From assembly GCA_003490025.1 (NCBI GenBank), contig DNJC01000079.1:1-25369 (forward strand): 25,369 bases of DNA, written 5' to 3'. Below are positions 1 to 7,613 of the stretch, piece by piece (within the stretch, counting starts at the first letter, position 1; the number at the start of each line of letters is the position of its first letter). A program made the translations under genes and the position numbers. The notes under the pieces were generated by a model. The model ran no database searches. It was not told the origin of the DNA and saw nothing but the letters and a program-made list of their open reading frames with translations. This DNA comes from Geobacter sp. Its GTDB lineage: Bacteria; Desulfobacterota; Desulfuromonadia; Geobacterales; Geobacteraceae.

Positions 1-67
1 CGTGCTCATGATCGTGCTCATGATCGTGGTTATGGTTGGTGGGGCCGCAGCCGCAATCTACACACAT
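1..67 (-). CDS. hypB: HypB, hydrogenase nickel-insertion GTPase (N-terminal 22 codons only)
   Basis: Only the start of the gene is inside the window. Reading the minus strand from the ATG at 67 gives MCVDCGCGPTNHNHDHEH followed by further His/Asp/Glu residues. The CxxCGC nickel-binding motif at residues 2-7 followed by a His-rich stretch is the classic HypB N-terminus; the GTPase domain lies beyond the edge. A strong AGGAGG ribosome site (plus 76-81) sits 8 bases upstream of the start. HypB works with HypA to deliver nickel to the hydrogenase large subunit, and it lies directly downstream of the hyb operon. The His run probably stores or buffers nickel, as in other His-rich HypB proteins. Identification is confident despite the short length, because motif, ribosome site and neighbourhood agree. 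Confidence 0.88.
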   Translation of the reverse strand, partial: MCVDCGCGPTNHNHDHEHDHEH

Positions 68-116
68 GTTAACAACCTCCTGCTTCTGCTCATTAACGGG
101 GTCAGCCGGCAAAGAG

Positions 117-144
117 CCTATAGTATAACCGAAAGCGATGTCAA
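117..144 (-). promoter_or_regulatory. Probable sigma-70 promoter of hypB
   Basis: On the minus strand a perfect -35 box TTGACA (plus 139-144) is followed after 16 bases by TATAGG (plus 117-122). Predicted transcription would begin near 110, about 43 bases before the hypB start. The 178-base gap between tatA and hypB otherwise shows no gene and no convincing terminator, so hypB may be read both from this promoter and by read-through from hyb. Confidence 0.45.
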
Positions 145-245
145 GAACAGCGGCAGGGATTCTGAAGTATCGCTGTGGCACTGACCTCACCGTGCAGGGC
201 CAGGGATGGTTTCAGGGAGATTCCGCACCCTTCCCGCATCGACGC

Positions 246-413
246 CTACTGCTTATCGTTAATCTTGATGACATCGTCGCCGTCCACCGCCTTCTTGAAG
301 CCCCGTATGCTGCTGCCGAGGGCCTGGCCGAGCTGGGGAAGCTTGCTGGGGCCCGCCACGACAAGCACGATGGCGAGGACGATGCAGATCTCAGGCAATC
401 CAAAACCGAACAT
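246..413 (-). CDS. tatA: TatA/E-type twin-arginine translocase subunit, 55 aa
   Basis: A 55-residue protein beginning MFGFGLPEICIVLAIVLV. It has the TatA layout: short periplasmic N-terminus with Glu8, one membrane helix (about residues 6-20), a hinge AGPSKLPQLG, and an amphipathic helix with the typical LGSSIRGFKKAV. Start chosen by the AAGGAG site 6-7 bases upstream and the exact TatA register. TatA oligomers form the translocation pore for folded Tat substrates. It lies 39 bases after hybP at the end of the hydrogenase operon, whose HybS and HybA both carry twin-arginine signals, so a dedicated export role is likely. Oddities: it is shorter than the E. coli homologues, and the almost invariant hinge Phe (Phe20 in E. 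coli TatA) is Ala20 here. Confidence 0.9.
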   Translation of the reverse strand: MFGFGLPEICIVLAIVLVVAGPSKLPQLGQALGSSIRGFKKAVDGDDVIKINDKQ

Positions 414-452
414 TTCTTTCTCCTTTAATTGAAGCGGTCTCCCCGGAAGGGA

Positions 453-938
453 TCACGACTCCTTCCTTTTGATCTCGACGCCGAAGGACTTCAGTTGCTC
501 GATTACCAGCGCGGCGACCTTCTCCAGCCCCGCCTCAAGCGGCGGCGTGAGTTGGTCCCCGGGATCGAGCGAGCCGGCGACGATGCCGTAGAAGGTCAGG
601 TCCGGTTTGGGAGCGTCCCGCATCTCCGAGATGAGGAGCATCTCCTGGAGGCCGATCTGGTGCGGGGACATCTTCACCGGGATCTTCTTCAGCATGATGT
701 CCTCACGCTCGTAGCGGAAGATATCTCCCGGCTTACCCTCAGCCTGCACCACGTCGACCAGGATGACCTTGTCGGCCTCCTCGAATTTGAAGTGCACCAT
801 GATCCCCAGGGTCCCGCCGTCGTACAGCTCGACGTTCTCGGGAATCTGGTATTGCTTTTCCATGTGCCTGACGAAATGGACGCCGAAACCCTCATCCGAC
901 AGGATCAGGTTACCGGCGCCGTAGATAAGGATCTGCAT
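453..938 (-). CDS. hybP: HybP/HybD-type [NiFe] hydrogenase maturation endopeptidase
   Basis: A 161-residue protein of the HyaD/HybD/HycI peptidase family (M52), the usual length. It begins with GAGNLILSDEGFGV. The three nickel-sensing ligands of E. coli HybD fall at identical positions: Glu16, Asp62 (in VDVV) and His93 (in MSPHQ). These enzymes remove the C-terminal peptide of the large subunit once nickel is inserted, and the hybL gene just upstream encodes such a peptide. AAGGAG lies 5 bases before the ATG at 938. It is separated from hybL by 75 bases containing a GC-rich hairpin, so it probably belongs to the same transcript with some processing or attenuation. Confidence 0.95.
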   Translation of the reverse strand: MQILIYGAGNLILSDEGFGVHFVRHMEKQYQIPENVELYDGGTLGIMVHFKFEEADKVILVDVVQAEGKPGDIFRYEREDIMLKKIPVKMSPHQIGLQEMLLISEMRDAPKPDLTFYGIVAGSLDPGDQLTPPLEAGLEKVAALVIEQLKSFGVEIKRKES

Positions 939-978
939 TCAAAACTCCTTGTAAAGCGGGGCTAGGGACTGGGGGCTA

Positions 979-1007
979 GGGGCTAGGGGCTCCTACCCCC
1001 TAGCCCC
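979..1007. repeat. Perfect 11-bp inverted repeat between hybL and hybP
   Basis: GGGGCTAGGGG (979-989) and CCCCTAGCCCC (997-1007) form an 11-bp perfect stem with a 7-base loop. Further GGGGCTAGGG units begin at 958 and 972, so the segment is a small tandem array plus its complement. No U-tract follows on the minus strand, so this is not a standard terminator; an mRNA-stability or processing hairpin is more likely. Confidence 0.75.
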
Positions 1008-1013
1008 TGCCTC

Positions 1014-2696
1014 TTACAGCACTTTCACCTTGGTTATTTCCTTCCCTTCGGGATCGATGGTGTGCACCGCGCAGGCGATGCAGGGGTCGAAGGAGTGGAT
1101 GGTCCTCAGCACCTCGAGCGGCTTTGCGGTGTCGGCGATCGGGTTGCCGACCAGCGACGCCTCGTAGGGGCCGAGTTCGCCCTTTTCGTTTCTGGGCGCC
1201 GCGTTCCAGGTGGAGGGAACGACGGCCTGGTAGTTCTCGATCTTCTTGTTCTTGATGACGATCCAGTGGGAGAGGGTGCCGCGCGGAGCCTCGTGGAAGC
1301 CGACGCCGCGGTACTCCCCCTTGGGGATCTCGGTCGGGTTGGCGTAGGCCTTGTCGCCGGAGGCGATGTTGGCGATCAGCTTATCGAGGTTGTCCAGGGA
1401 GATGTCGGCCATCACGTGCGCCCTGGCGCCGCGGCAGAAGAGGCGCCCCATGGTGGAGTGGATGTCCTTCATGGAGATCCCCAGCGTGGAGACGGCGCCG
1501 TCCACCAGCTTCTTGACCTTCGGGTTGCCGGCGGCGTAGGCGGCCATGATCTGTGCGGGCGGGCCGACCTGGACCGGCCTGCCGTCGAGGGTCGGGGCCT
1601 TGCACCAGGAGTACTTGCCGTTTTCCTTGAAGTCGGTGTAGTCCGGCTTGGTCTCGCCGTCCCACGGGTGGAGCGTGCCGTTCCCCTCGTACCAGGCGTG
1701 GGTGACGTTCTCCTTGATGTTCTTGATCAGGTAATCGTCGCGGTGGTCCTTCACCGGCCTGATCCCCGCGATGTTGCCGGCCATGATGACGCCGCCCGGG
1801 AGGGTGAACTTGCTGTTCTTGGTGTCCTCCGGGAATTCCGGCACCGCCATGTAGTTGGTGACGCCTGCGCCGTACTTGAACCACTCCTTGTAGGAGCCGG
1901 CGATGGCGAGGAGGTCCGGGTAGTACACCTTCTGCACGAAATCGCGGGTCTCCTCCATCAGGGTGCGGAGGTAGATGAGGCGCTCCATGTTCAGGGTCGC
2001 GATGTTCTCCATGTTGATGGCGGTGGCGACGCCGCCGACCACGAGGTTCTGGATGTGCGGGTTCTTTCCCCCCAGGATGGCGGTCGCCTGGGACGCCTTC
2101 CTCTGGTAGTCGAGCGCCTTCAGGTAGTGCGTGACCGCCATCAGGTTAACCTCGGGGGAGAGCTTCATCGCGGGATGCCCCCAGTAGCCGGAGGCGAAGA
2201 TGCCGAGCTTGCCGCCGGCCACGAACGCCTTCAGCTTCTCCTGGGTCGCCTTGAACTCCTTCTCCGAGTTGCCCGGCCAGTCGGAGATGCTCTGGGCGAT
2301 CTGCGCGGTCTTTTTGGGGTCGGCCTTGAGCGCCGAGACAATGTCGACCCAGTCCAGCGCCGAGAGGTGGTAGAAGTGGACGATGTGGTCCTGCACCGAG
2401 TGCTGGGCGATCATGATGTTGCGGATGTACTGGGCGTTCAGCGGCACCTCGACGTCGAGGGCGTGCTCTACGGCGCGGATGGAGGAGATGGCGTGCACCG
2501 TGGTGCAGACGCCGCAGAAGCGCTGCACGAAGCTCCAGGCGTCCTCCGGGGCGCGCCCCTTGAGGATGACCTCGATGCCGCGCCACATCTGGGCGGAGGA
2601 CCAGGCGTTGGTGACCTTGCCGCCGTTTGCTTCCACGTCAATCCTCAAGTGCCCTTCGATGCGGGTAATGGGATCCAGGGTAATTCTAGTAGACAT
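1014..2696 (-). CDS. hybL: HybL, [NiFe] hydrogenase large (catalytic) subunit
   Basis: A 560-residue large subunit, the normal size for Hyb (Hyd-2) type enzymes. RIEGH occurs at residues 12-16. The nickel ligands are Cys61/Cys64 in RFCGVCTTVHA and Cys539/Cys542 in DPCIACAVH near the end. Maturation should cleave after His545 and release a 15-residue tail ending KVKVL. The protein holds the Ni-Fe(CN)2CO site that splits H2 and would be carried across the membrane by the small subunit's Tat signal. GGAGGA precedes the ATG at 2696, and the gene begins 19 bases after hybB stops. Gene order S-A-B-L-P matches the Hyb uptake hydrogenases, which pass electrons to the quinone pool. Confidence 0.98.
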   Translation of the reverse strand: MSTRITLDPITRIEGHLRIDVEANGGKVTNAWSSAQMWRGIEVILKGRAPEDAWSFVQRFCGVCTTVHAISSIRAVEHALDVEVPLNAQYIRNIMIAQHSVQDHIVHFYHLSALDWVDIVSALKADPKKTAQIAQSISDWPGNSEKEFKATQEKLKAFVAGGKLGIFASGYWGHPAMKLSPEVNLMAVTHYLKALDYQRKASQATAILGGKNPHIQNLVVGGVATAINMENIATLNMERLIYLRTLMEETRDFVQKVYYPDLLAIAGSYKEWFKYGAGVTNYMAVPEFPEDTKNSKFTLPGGVIMAGNIAGIRPVKDHRDDYLIKNIKENVTHAWYEGNGTLHPWDGETKPDYTDFKENGKYSWCKAPTLDGRPVQVGPPAQIMAAYAAGNPKVKKLVDGAVSTLGISMKDIHSTMGRLFCRGARAHVMADISLDNLDKLIANIASGDKAYANPTEIPKGEYRGVGFHEAPRGTLSHWIVIKNKKIENYQAVVPSTWNAAPRNEKGELGPYEASLVGNPIADTAKPLEVLRTIHSFDPCIACAVHTIDPEGKEITKVKVL

Positions 2697-2715
2697 TTAT
2701 TTACTCCTCCGATAG

Positions 2716-4068
2716 CTAGTTGATATTTTTCATTGCAGGTTGCAGCGGCCCCTGGGAGAGCCCCTGGTCCGGTTCAGCCGCCTTTTTCCCCTTCGGTTTC
2801 TTCTGGTGCCTCTGGCCGCCGTGCGCCGAGGTGTTCGGGAGGACCGGGAAGAGGGCGACGAAGACCTTGTAGCCCAGTATCTCGAGGGCGACGATGCCGA
2901 CGGTGATCATCACCTCGGCGAAGGAGGGGAAGTACCTCCACCCCTGCCCGGGGTTGAAGCCGATCAGGTAGACGTTGAAGCGGTACAGGGCGCCGCCCAG
3001 GACGATCATGGAGGCGCTGATGAAGAGCCAGCGCGGCGATCTTCTCAGCTTCTTGAAGAAGAGAAGGAGCGAGCCCCCCGCGATCAACAGGAACTCGGTC
3101 ATGAACCACCCCGAGTAGAAGTCCCCTTTCAGGGCGGCGCCGATCTGGCCACGGTAGGAGAGGTCGCCGATGACGACGCAGAGCCAGATCACGGTGACGA
3201 ACGGGATCAGGCCGGCAAGACCCGACAGTTCCTCGGTCTCGAACGGCCTCTTGAAGGAGTAGCTGGAGATGATCGACTCGAGGATGGCGATGGCGTAGCC
3301 GATGAAGACGCAGTTCAAGAGGAACAACAGCGGCAGGAAGCCGGTGTGCCAGAGCGGGTGCAGCTTGGTCGAGGCGATCAGGAGCAGGCTCCCCAGCGAC
3401 GACTGGTGCATGGTCGGGAGCGTGATGCCCAAGACGATGAAGAAGATCAGCACCTTGTTCAGGCGCGGCTTGAGCCAGACCGCCCCGAGGCGCACCAGCT
3501 CCAGCTTGTCGAGCATGGTCTGCCGGTCCGGCGCGATCCGCGGGTGGAGCCAGTTCCTGACCGCGTTCATCCTCTCCCACTTGCTCTGCTCGATGGAGGT
3601 CAGGATCGCCGGGAGGAACTCGAGGATGAGGACCGTGGAGTACGCCATGACGCAGAGGGCGACCTCGAACATCGCGGAGTTGGCCTGCCACTTGCTCGGG
3701 ATAAAGAAGTTGTAGGCGTTCCAGGGGCGTCCCAGGTCGACCATGACGGAGAAACCGGCGAGGCCGTAGCCGAACATGGAGGTGAGGATCGCCGAGCGGA
3801 TCATCGGGTGGTACTGCATCCGGTTCCTGATGTAGACCAGAATGGCGACCGCGTAGCCGCCGCAGGCGATGGCCGTGCCGGTGGCGACGTCGTAGGTGAT
3901 CCAGATCCCCCAGGGGTAGCCGTCGCTCATGTTGGAGACGGCGCCGATCCCCTTGACGTAGCGGACGCCGACGAAGTAGAAGCCGAGCAGCACCACGGAC
4001 AGGAGGATGAAGAAGGACTTGGTAAAGATCTTGCCTTCCAGCTTCTGGTATTCTTCGCTGTTACCCAT
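2716..4068 (-). CDS. hybB: HybB, NrfD/PsrC-family membrane subunit of the hydrogenase
   Basis: A 450-residue polytopic membrane protein with roughly nine or ten hydrophobic segments, the first at about residues 17-40 (FFILLSVVLLGFYFVGV). It resembles HybB/NrfD quinone-interacting subunits, which carry no cofactors and exchange electrons between the adjacent ferredoxin-like subunit and menaquinone. The start overlaps the hybA stop in a TAATG, and the ribosome site AAGGAGGAG lies inside hybA, so translation is coupled. The last 40 or so residues form a charged, Lys/Gln-rich cytoplasmic-type tail (QRHQKKPKGKKAAEPDQG), making it longer than E. coli HybB. Family assignment is firm; the role follows from gene order. 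Confidence 0.93.
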   Translation of the reverse strand: MGNSEEYQKLEGKIFTKSFFILLSVVLLGFYFVGVRYVKGIGAVSNMSDGYPWGIWITYDVATGTAIACGGYAVAILVYIRNRMQYHPMIRSAILTSMFGYGLAGFSVMVDLGRPWNAYNFFIPSKWQANSAMFEVALCVMAYSTVLILEFLPAILTSIEQSKWERMNAVRNWLHPRIAPDRQTMLDKLELVRLGAVWLKPRLNKVLIFFIVLGITLPTMHQSSLGSLLLIASTKLHPLWHTGFLPLLFLLNCVFIGYAIAILESIISSYSFKRPFETEELSGLAGLIPFVTVIWLCVVIGDLSYRGQIGAALKGDFYSGWFMTEFLLIAGGSLLLFFKKLRRSPRWLFISASMIVLGGALYRFNVYLIGFNPGQGWRYFPSFAEVMITVGIVALEILGYKVFVALFPVLPNTSAHGGQRHQKKPKGKKAAEPDQGLSQGPLQPAMKNIN

Positions 4069-4997
4069 TACTTCTCCTCCTTCTTGTGGTCATCTGAGCC
4101 GTGCCCCTTGTGCCCCTTCATGTTCTTCACCGCGATGAAGCAAAGGGTGCTGTAGAGCGCCACCGGGGCGATGAACCCCTTGTAGATGGTGTGCTGGATC
4201 TTCTCGGAGAACTCGGCCGGCGCCTCGGGCTTTATGACCGGGAGACCCAGCTTGTTGAACGGCATGGAGGCGAGGTAGAGGTGGTTGGTGCCGCCCCCCT
4301 CGTGCTCCCCGTAGACGTGGGCCACGTACTTGTCCGGGTTCTCCGCGAGCCTCCTGTGCGCCTCCTCCAGGAGGTCCTTTCTCTTGCCGAACTTGATGGC
4401 GCCGGCCGGGCAGGTCTCGGCGCAGGCGGAGATCCCCTTCTCCCGTAGGTTGGTGTTCTTGCAGAGGTCGCACTTGACGATCTGCGGCAGCGCCTTCTCC
4501 CACTGGAACTTCGGGATGTTGTACGGGCAGGCGATCTGGCAGTAGCGGCAGCCGATGCAGGTGTTCTTGTTGTAGTCGACGATGCCGGTGACCTTTTCCT
4601 TGGTCATGGCGGAGACCGGGCAGACCGAGACGCAGGAAGGCTTCTGGCAGTGCATGCAGGAGTACTTGACGTAGCTCCAGCGCTGCTCGCTCTCCTTGAA
4701 GAGCTTGATGAGCGTCCGGGTCGAGCCGGAGAGATCGCTCGGCGCGTCCCAGAGGCCGTCCGTGTCGAACTTCGCCTTCTCGTAGGAGAGGGAGCCGTAG
4801 TCGGAGTTCACCCTCTTGCAGGCCGACATGCACGCCTTGCAGCCGACGCACTTGGTGGCGTCGTAGAGCATGCCGAGTTCCTCGTTGTTGACCTGTGTCC
4901 CCTCGTTGGCGAGCGCCCCGCCGGCGCCGCAGGCCAGAAGACCCGCACCGGTCGCGCCCGCCAGCTTCAGGAAATCACGCCTACTTGTTTTTTTCAT
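4068..4997 (-). CDS. hybA: HybA, Tat-exported 4 x [4Fe-4S] electron-transfer subunit
   Basis: A 309-residue protein starting MKKTSRRDFLKLAGATGAG, a clear twin-arginine signal (SRRDFLK) with a hydrophobic stretch ending near ALA. Four cysteine groups follow: CVGCKACMSAC, CMHCQKPSCVSVC, CIGCRYCQIAC, and CDLC with CAETC, typical of HybA/DmsB-type proteins with four cubane clusters. A C-terminal hydrophobic segment (GFIAPVALYSTLCFIAV) should anchor it in the membrane, tail inward. It relays electrons from the small subunit to HybB. An upstream in-frame ATG (at 5015) was rejected because GGAGG sits 6 bases before the ATG at 4997 and the Tat motif then takes its normal place. It overlaps the end of hybS by 17 bases. 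Confidence 0.95.
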   Translation of the reverse strand: MKKTSRRDFLKLAGATGAGLLACGAGGALANEGTQVNNEELGMLYDATKCVGCKACMSACKRVNSDYGSLSYEKAKFDTDGLWDAPSDLSGSTRTLIKLFKESEQRWSYVKYSCMHCQKPSCVSVCPVSAMTKEKVTGIVDYNKNTCIGCRYCQIACPYNIPKFQWEKALPQIVKCDLCKNTNLREKGISACAETCPAGAIKFGKRKDLLEEAHRRLAENPDKYVAHVYGEHEGGGTNHLYLASMPFNKLGLPVIKPEAPAEFSEKIQHTIYKGFIAPVALYSTLCFIAVKNMKGHKGHGSDDHKKEEK

Positions 4998-6093
4998 CGC
5001 CGCCCTCCTGCGCACCGTCTCCGGGGAGCTTCTTCGCCATCATGGCGCCGGCGCCGAGCGCCGCACCCGCGGCGAGACCTACGAAACCGGTGGTGAGCGG
5101 GTCCGGCCCCTTCCCTTTCTCCTTCAGGTCGACCGGCGCGTAGCTGTCGAACGGGGTCGGCTCGTGGATCTGCACCTTCTCGGCGATCGCCTTCTTGAAT
5201 AGGATGTCGGGTTCGGTGCAGCCGATGCACGGGTGGCCGATGGAGACCGGCCAGGCGCCGACGTCGTTGAAGCGCTGCACGGAGCAGTTGGCGCTGGTGG
5301 CAGGTCCCTTGCAGCCGAGCTTGTAGAGGCAGTACCCCTGTGCGTGGGTCGGATCGCCGTACGCCTTGGCGAAGCGGCCGGCGTCGAAGTGCGGGCGCCT
5401 CTCGCAGTGCTCGTGGATCTTCCTGCCGTAGGCGAACTTCGGGCGCCCCAGCTCGTCCAGCTCGGGGACCTTCTTGAAGGTGAGGTAGTAAAGGACGGTG
5501 GAAAGGAAGTTGTAGGGGCTCGGCGGGCAGCCGGGGATGTTGATGATCGGTTTGTCCTTCACGATGTCCCTGACGCCGACCGCGCCGGTCGGGTTCGGGG
5601 AGACGGACTGGATGCCGCCGTACGAGGCGCAGGTGCCGATGCAGATGATCGCCGCAGCCCCGGAAGCCGCGTGCTGCAGCGACTCGAGCGCCGTCTTGCC
5701 GGAGATCTTGCAGAAGATGCCGTTTTGCTTGGTCGGGATCGCCCCCTCCACCACCAGGATGTACTTCCCCTGGTTGGCCGCCATGGAGTCGTGCAGCGAC
5801 TTCTCGGCCTGGTGCCCGGCACCGGCCATGAGCGTCTCGTGGTAGTCAAGCGACACCATGTCCAGGATCAGCGAGGAGATGGTGGGATGCGTGGAGCGCA
5901 AAAGGGATTCCGAGCAACCGGTGCACTCCTGGAAGTGGAGCCAGATCACCGACGGGTTCCCGTTTTTCTCCACCGCCTCCGCTACCTCGGTATGCATGGC
6001 GAAAGGAAGTCCCATCATGGCCGTAGCGGTGACACAGGCCTTCATGAAACTCCTGCGGGTTACCCCATCGCAAAACATCTCTTCAGATTTCAT
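4981..6093 (-). CDS. hybS: HybS, [NiFe] hydrogenase small subunit with Tat signal
   Basis: A 370-residue small subunit. Residues 1-40 are a twin-arginine signal (VTRRSFMKACV, then a hydrophobic stretch, cleavage likely after AEA). The proximal cluster begins with ECTGCSES (Cys57, Cys60); later ligands lie in GTCASYGG and IPGCPPSP, and the medial/distal ligands in HEHCERR, GYCLYKLGCKGP, NCSVQ and HPCIGCTEPD. CTGC rather than the CTCC seen in oxygen-tolerant enzymes indicates a standard, oxygen-sensitive proximal cluster. A C-terminal helix (TTGFVGLAAGAALGAGAMMA) would anchor the dimer. The start at 6093 has a GGAGG-type site 4-6 bases upstream; a longer reading starting at 6183 would run through the sigma-54 promoter and was rejected. 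First gene of the hyb operon. Confidence 0.97.
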   Translation of the reverse strand: MKSEEMFCDGVTRRSFMKACVTATAMMGLPFAMHTEVAEAVEKNGNPSVIWLHFQECTGCSESLLRSTHPTISSLILDMVSLDYHETLMAGAGHQAEKSLHDSMAANQGKYILVVEGAIPTKQNGIFCKISGKTALESLQHAASGAAAIICIGTCASYGGIQSVSPNPTGAVGVRDIVKDKPIINIPGCPPSPYNFLSTVLYYLTFKKVPELDELGRPKFAYGRKIHEHCERRPHFDAGRFAKAYGDPTHAQGYCLYKLGCKGPATSANCSVQRFNDVGAWPVSIGHPCIGCTEPDILFKKAIAEKVQIHEPTPFDSYAPVDLKEKGKGPDPLTTGFVGLAAGAALGAGAMMAKKLPGDGAQEGGDEKNK

Positions 6094-6130
6094 AACACCC
6101 TCCTCGAAAGAATCAAAACGCTCGTATACG

Positions 6131-6145
6131 GCAACTCTCGTGCCA
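6131..6145 (-). promoter_or_regulatory. Sigma-54 (-24/-12) promoter of the hyb operon
   Basis: The minus strand reads TGGCACGAGAGTTGC, an exact match to the TGGCACG-N4-TTGC consensus with GG and GC correctly spaced. Transcription should start near plus position 6119, some 25 bases before the hybS ATG. The upstream side is AT-rich, and two direct repeats TTCTGTCCCC/TTTTGTCCCG (6236-6245 and 6256-6265, exactly 20 bases apart) lie about 110 bases upstream, where activator sites usually occur. A sigma-54 activator gene lies nearby at 7916-8962. Confidence 0.85.
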
Positions 6146-6181
6146 AAGTTTACACAATAATAAAACCCCGATATCATTGAC

Positions 6182-6224
6182 AAAAAAAAGCGGCGCCGCA
6201 GGGGTTTCCCGCAGGCGCCGCTTT
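6182..6224 (-). terminator. Rho-independent terminator of hypA
   Basis: AAAGCGGCGCC (6187-6197) pairs perfectly with GGCGCCGCTTT (6214-6224), and the loop can form an extra small stem. On the minus strand it is followed by a run of eight U (plus 6182-6189). It ends the hypA transcript and insulates the hyb promoter. Confidence 0.9.
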
Positions 6225-6284
6225 CTCGTGGGTACTTCTGTCCCCGATTGTATCATTTTGTCCCGCGCCGGGCGCGGCGAGCGA

Positions 6285-6617
6285 TCATTCCAGTTCCAGT
6301 TCCTTCACCCTCAGCTCCTCCCCGGAGACCACGCTCAGCCCGAAAGCCCCGCAACGGGGACAGGGATCGAACAAGGTGGCGATGGGGGACTCTTCGCCGC
6401 AGGAGGGGCAGCTCCCTTTGCCCGGGACAACCTCGATCTTGAGCCTCGCCCCGTCCAGGAGCGTCCCTTTCGTGCACGCCTCGAAACAGAACTCGACGCT
6501 GTCCGGCACCACGCCGGAAAGCTCCCCTATTTCCAGCACCACGTCGGTCACCTTCCGCCCCGACGCATGCGCCTCGCAGATCTCCACCACGCTCTGGGTA
6601 ATCGACATCTCGTGCAT
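6285..6617 (-). CDS. hypA: HypA, hydrogenase nickel metallochaperone
   Basis: A 110-residue HypA. It starts MHEMSITQSVVEICEAHA, with His2 and Glu3 of the conserved MHE nickel site, and has a zinc finger of two CxxC pairs (CPSC and CPRC at about residues 71-90). HypA hands nickel to the hydrogenase large subunit together with HypB, whose gene begins at the left edge. A longer in-frame start at 6674 was rejected because the MHEMS start is invariant in the family and GGAGG lies 5 bases before it. A terminator follows, so it is a separate unit from hyb. A possible promoter (TTTGCC, 16 bases, extended TGCTATCAT) lies at plus 6648-6675. Confidence 0.97.
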   Translation of the reverse strand: MHEMSITQSVVEICEAHASGRKVTDVVLEIGELSGVVPDSVEFCFEACTKGTLLDGARLKIEVVPGKGSCPSCGEESPIATLFDPCPRCGAFGLSVVSGEELRVKELELE

Positions 6618-6647
6618 CGCCGCCTCCGCAATATTAGAAGTGCGGGG

Positions 6648-6675
6648 ATGATAGCAGATCGGCGCGACCGGCAAA
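6648..6675 (-). promoter_or_regulatory. Possible sigma-70 promoter of hypA
   Basis: The minus strand has an extended -10, TGCTATCAT, with TATCAT at plus 6648-6653, and a weak -35 TTTGCC (plus 6670-6675) 16 bases upstream. It lies in the 75-base gap after the histidine kinase gene. The -35 match is poor, so read-through from the kinase gene remains possible. Confidence 0.35.
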
Positions 6676-6692
6676 AGGGATCTTTTTTCGGC

Positions 6693-7613
6693 CTAGGTGA
6701 TGCACGACTGCAGCGTGAAGTAGAAGGTCGCCCCCTTCCCCACCTCCCCTTCGGCCCAGATCCGCCCGCCGTGGCGGTTGATGATCCTCTGCACCGTGGT
6801 GAGCCCGATGCCGTTGCCGGGGAACTCGCTGGAGCTGTGCAGGCGCTGGAAGGCGTGGAACATCTTCTCCGAGTTGCACATGTCGAACCCTATGCCGTTG
6901 TCGCGCACGAAGCAGGTCTTGTCGGCCGACAGTTCCCGCGCGCCGAACTCGATGTAGCTGGACTCCCTCATCTGGGTGAACTTCCACGCGTTTCGCAGGA
7001 GGTTCTTCATGGCTATCTCGAGGAGGTTCGCGTCGCCGAAGGTCCGGATGCGCGGCTGGATCACGAACTCCGCCTTCCGCTGCGGGGCGCTCTGCTTCAG
7101 GTCGCTGGCCGTGTCGCCGGCGATCTCGGAGAGGTCCACCACCTCGCGCTTGAGGTTCAGGTAGGAGAGCTGGGAGAGCTGCAGCAAGGCCTCGATCAGC
7201 TCGTTCATGTGCTGCGACGACTTGAAGATCCGTTCCAGGTAATCCATCCCCTCCAGGTCGAGCCTCCCGGCGTACTGCTCCTGGAGGGCGCGGGTAAAGC
7301 CGCAGATACGCCTCAGGGGCGCACAGAGGTCGTGGGCGACGGAGTAGTTGAACGCCTCCAGATCCCGGTTTATCGACTCCAGCCTCTCGGTCTGCTCGGT
7401 AAGCAGACGCTCCACCTGCTGGGTGAGGATGCTTATCTCTTCGTTGTTCGGCCTCTCCAGCAGCATGTTCCTGATCGTTTCCAAGGAGGTATGGACGGCG
7501 GATTTGAGATCGACCGCATAGGAGGCGTTCAGCATGCTGGATGCTATTTCCTTGTCTATATTCAAATACCTCCCCTCCCAGTTCGCTCGCTTTTCCTTGT
7601 ACATTCCGGCCAT
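6693..7613 (-). CDS. Histidine kinase without a recognisable sensor domain
   Basis: A 306-residue soluble kinase. Residues 1-60 form a short unassigned N-terminus, 60-85 look coiled-coil, and the HisKA domain has the phosphoacceptor His94 in FNYSVAHDLCAPLRR. The ATPase domain has the N box (LLRNAWKFT, Asn208), G1 (DNGIGF, 238-243) and G2 (GNGIGL, 266-271), all intact. No membrane segment and no PAS, GAF or receiver domain is evident, so the input is unknown. H-box and ATPase style match the phytochrome-like HisKA kinases common in Geobacter. It is the last gene of the signalling cassette before hypA, with its own sigma-54-like promoter about 110 bases upstream. Start choice is moderate: a GGGGG-type site lies about 6 bases before ATG 7613. 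Confidence 0.85.
   Translation of the reverse strand: MAGMYKEKRANWEGRYLNIDKEIASSMLNASYAVDLKSAVHTSLETIRNMLLERPNNEEISILTQQVERLLTEQTERLESINRDLEAFNYSVAHDLCAPLRRICGFTRALQEQYAGRLDLEGMDYLERIFKSSQHMNELIEALLQLSQLSYLNLKREVVDLSEIAGDTASDLKQSAPQRKAEFVIQPRIRTFGDANLLEIAMKNLLRNAWKFTQMRESSYIEFGARELSADKTCFVRDNGIGFDMCNSEKMFHAFQRLHSSSEFPGNGIGLTTVQRIINRHGGRIWAEGEVGKGATFYFTLQSCIT

Noticed and set aside
1062..2723. Long plus-strand ORF (553 codons)
   Set aside because: It is antisense to hybL, an unmistakable gene; its composition (Asp/Gly/Val/Leu/Arg rich) is the usual shadow in high-GC DNA.
2740..4155. Long plus-strand ORF (471 codons)
   Set aside because: Antisense shadow of hybB; no motif or ribosome site.
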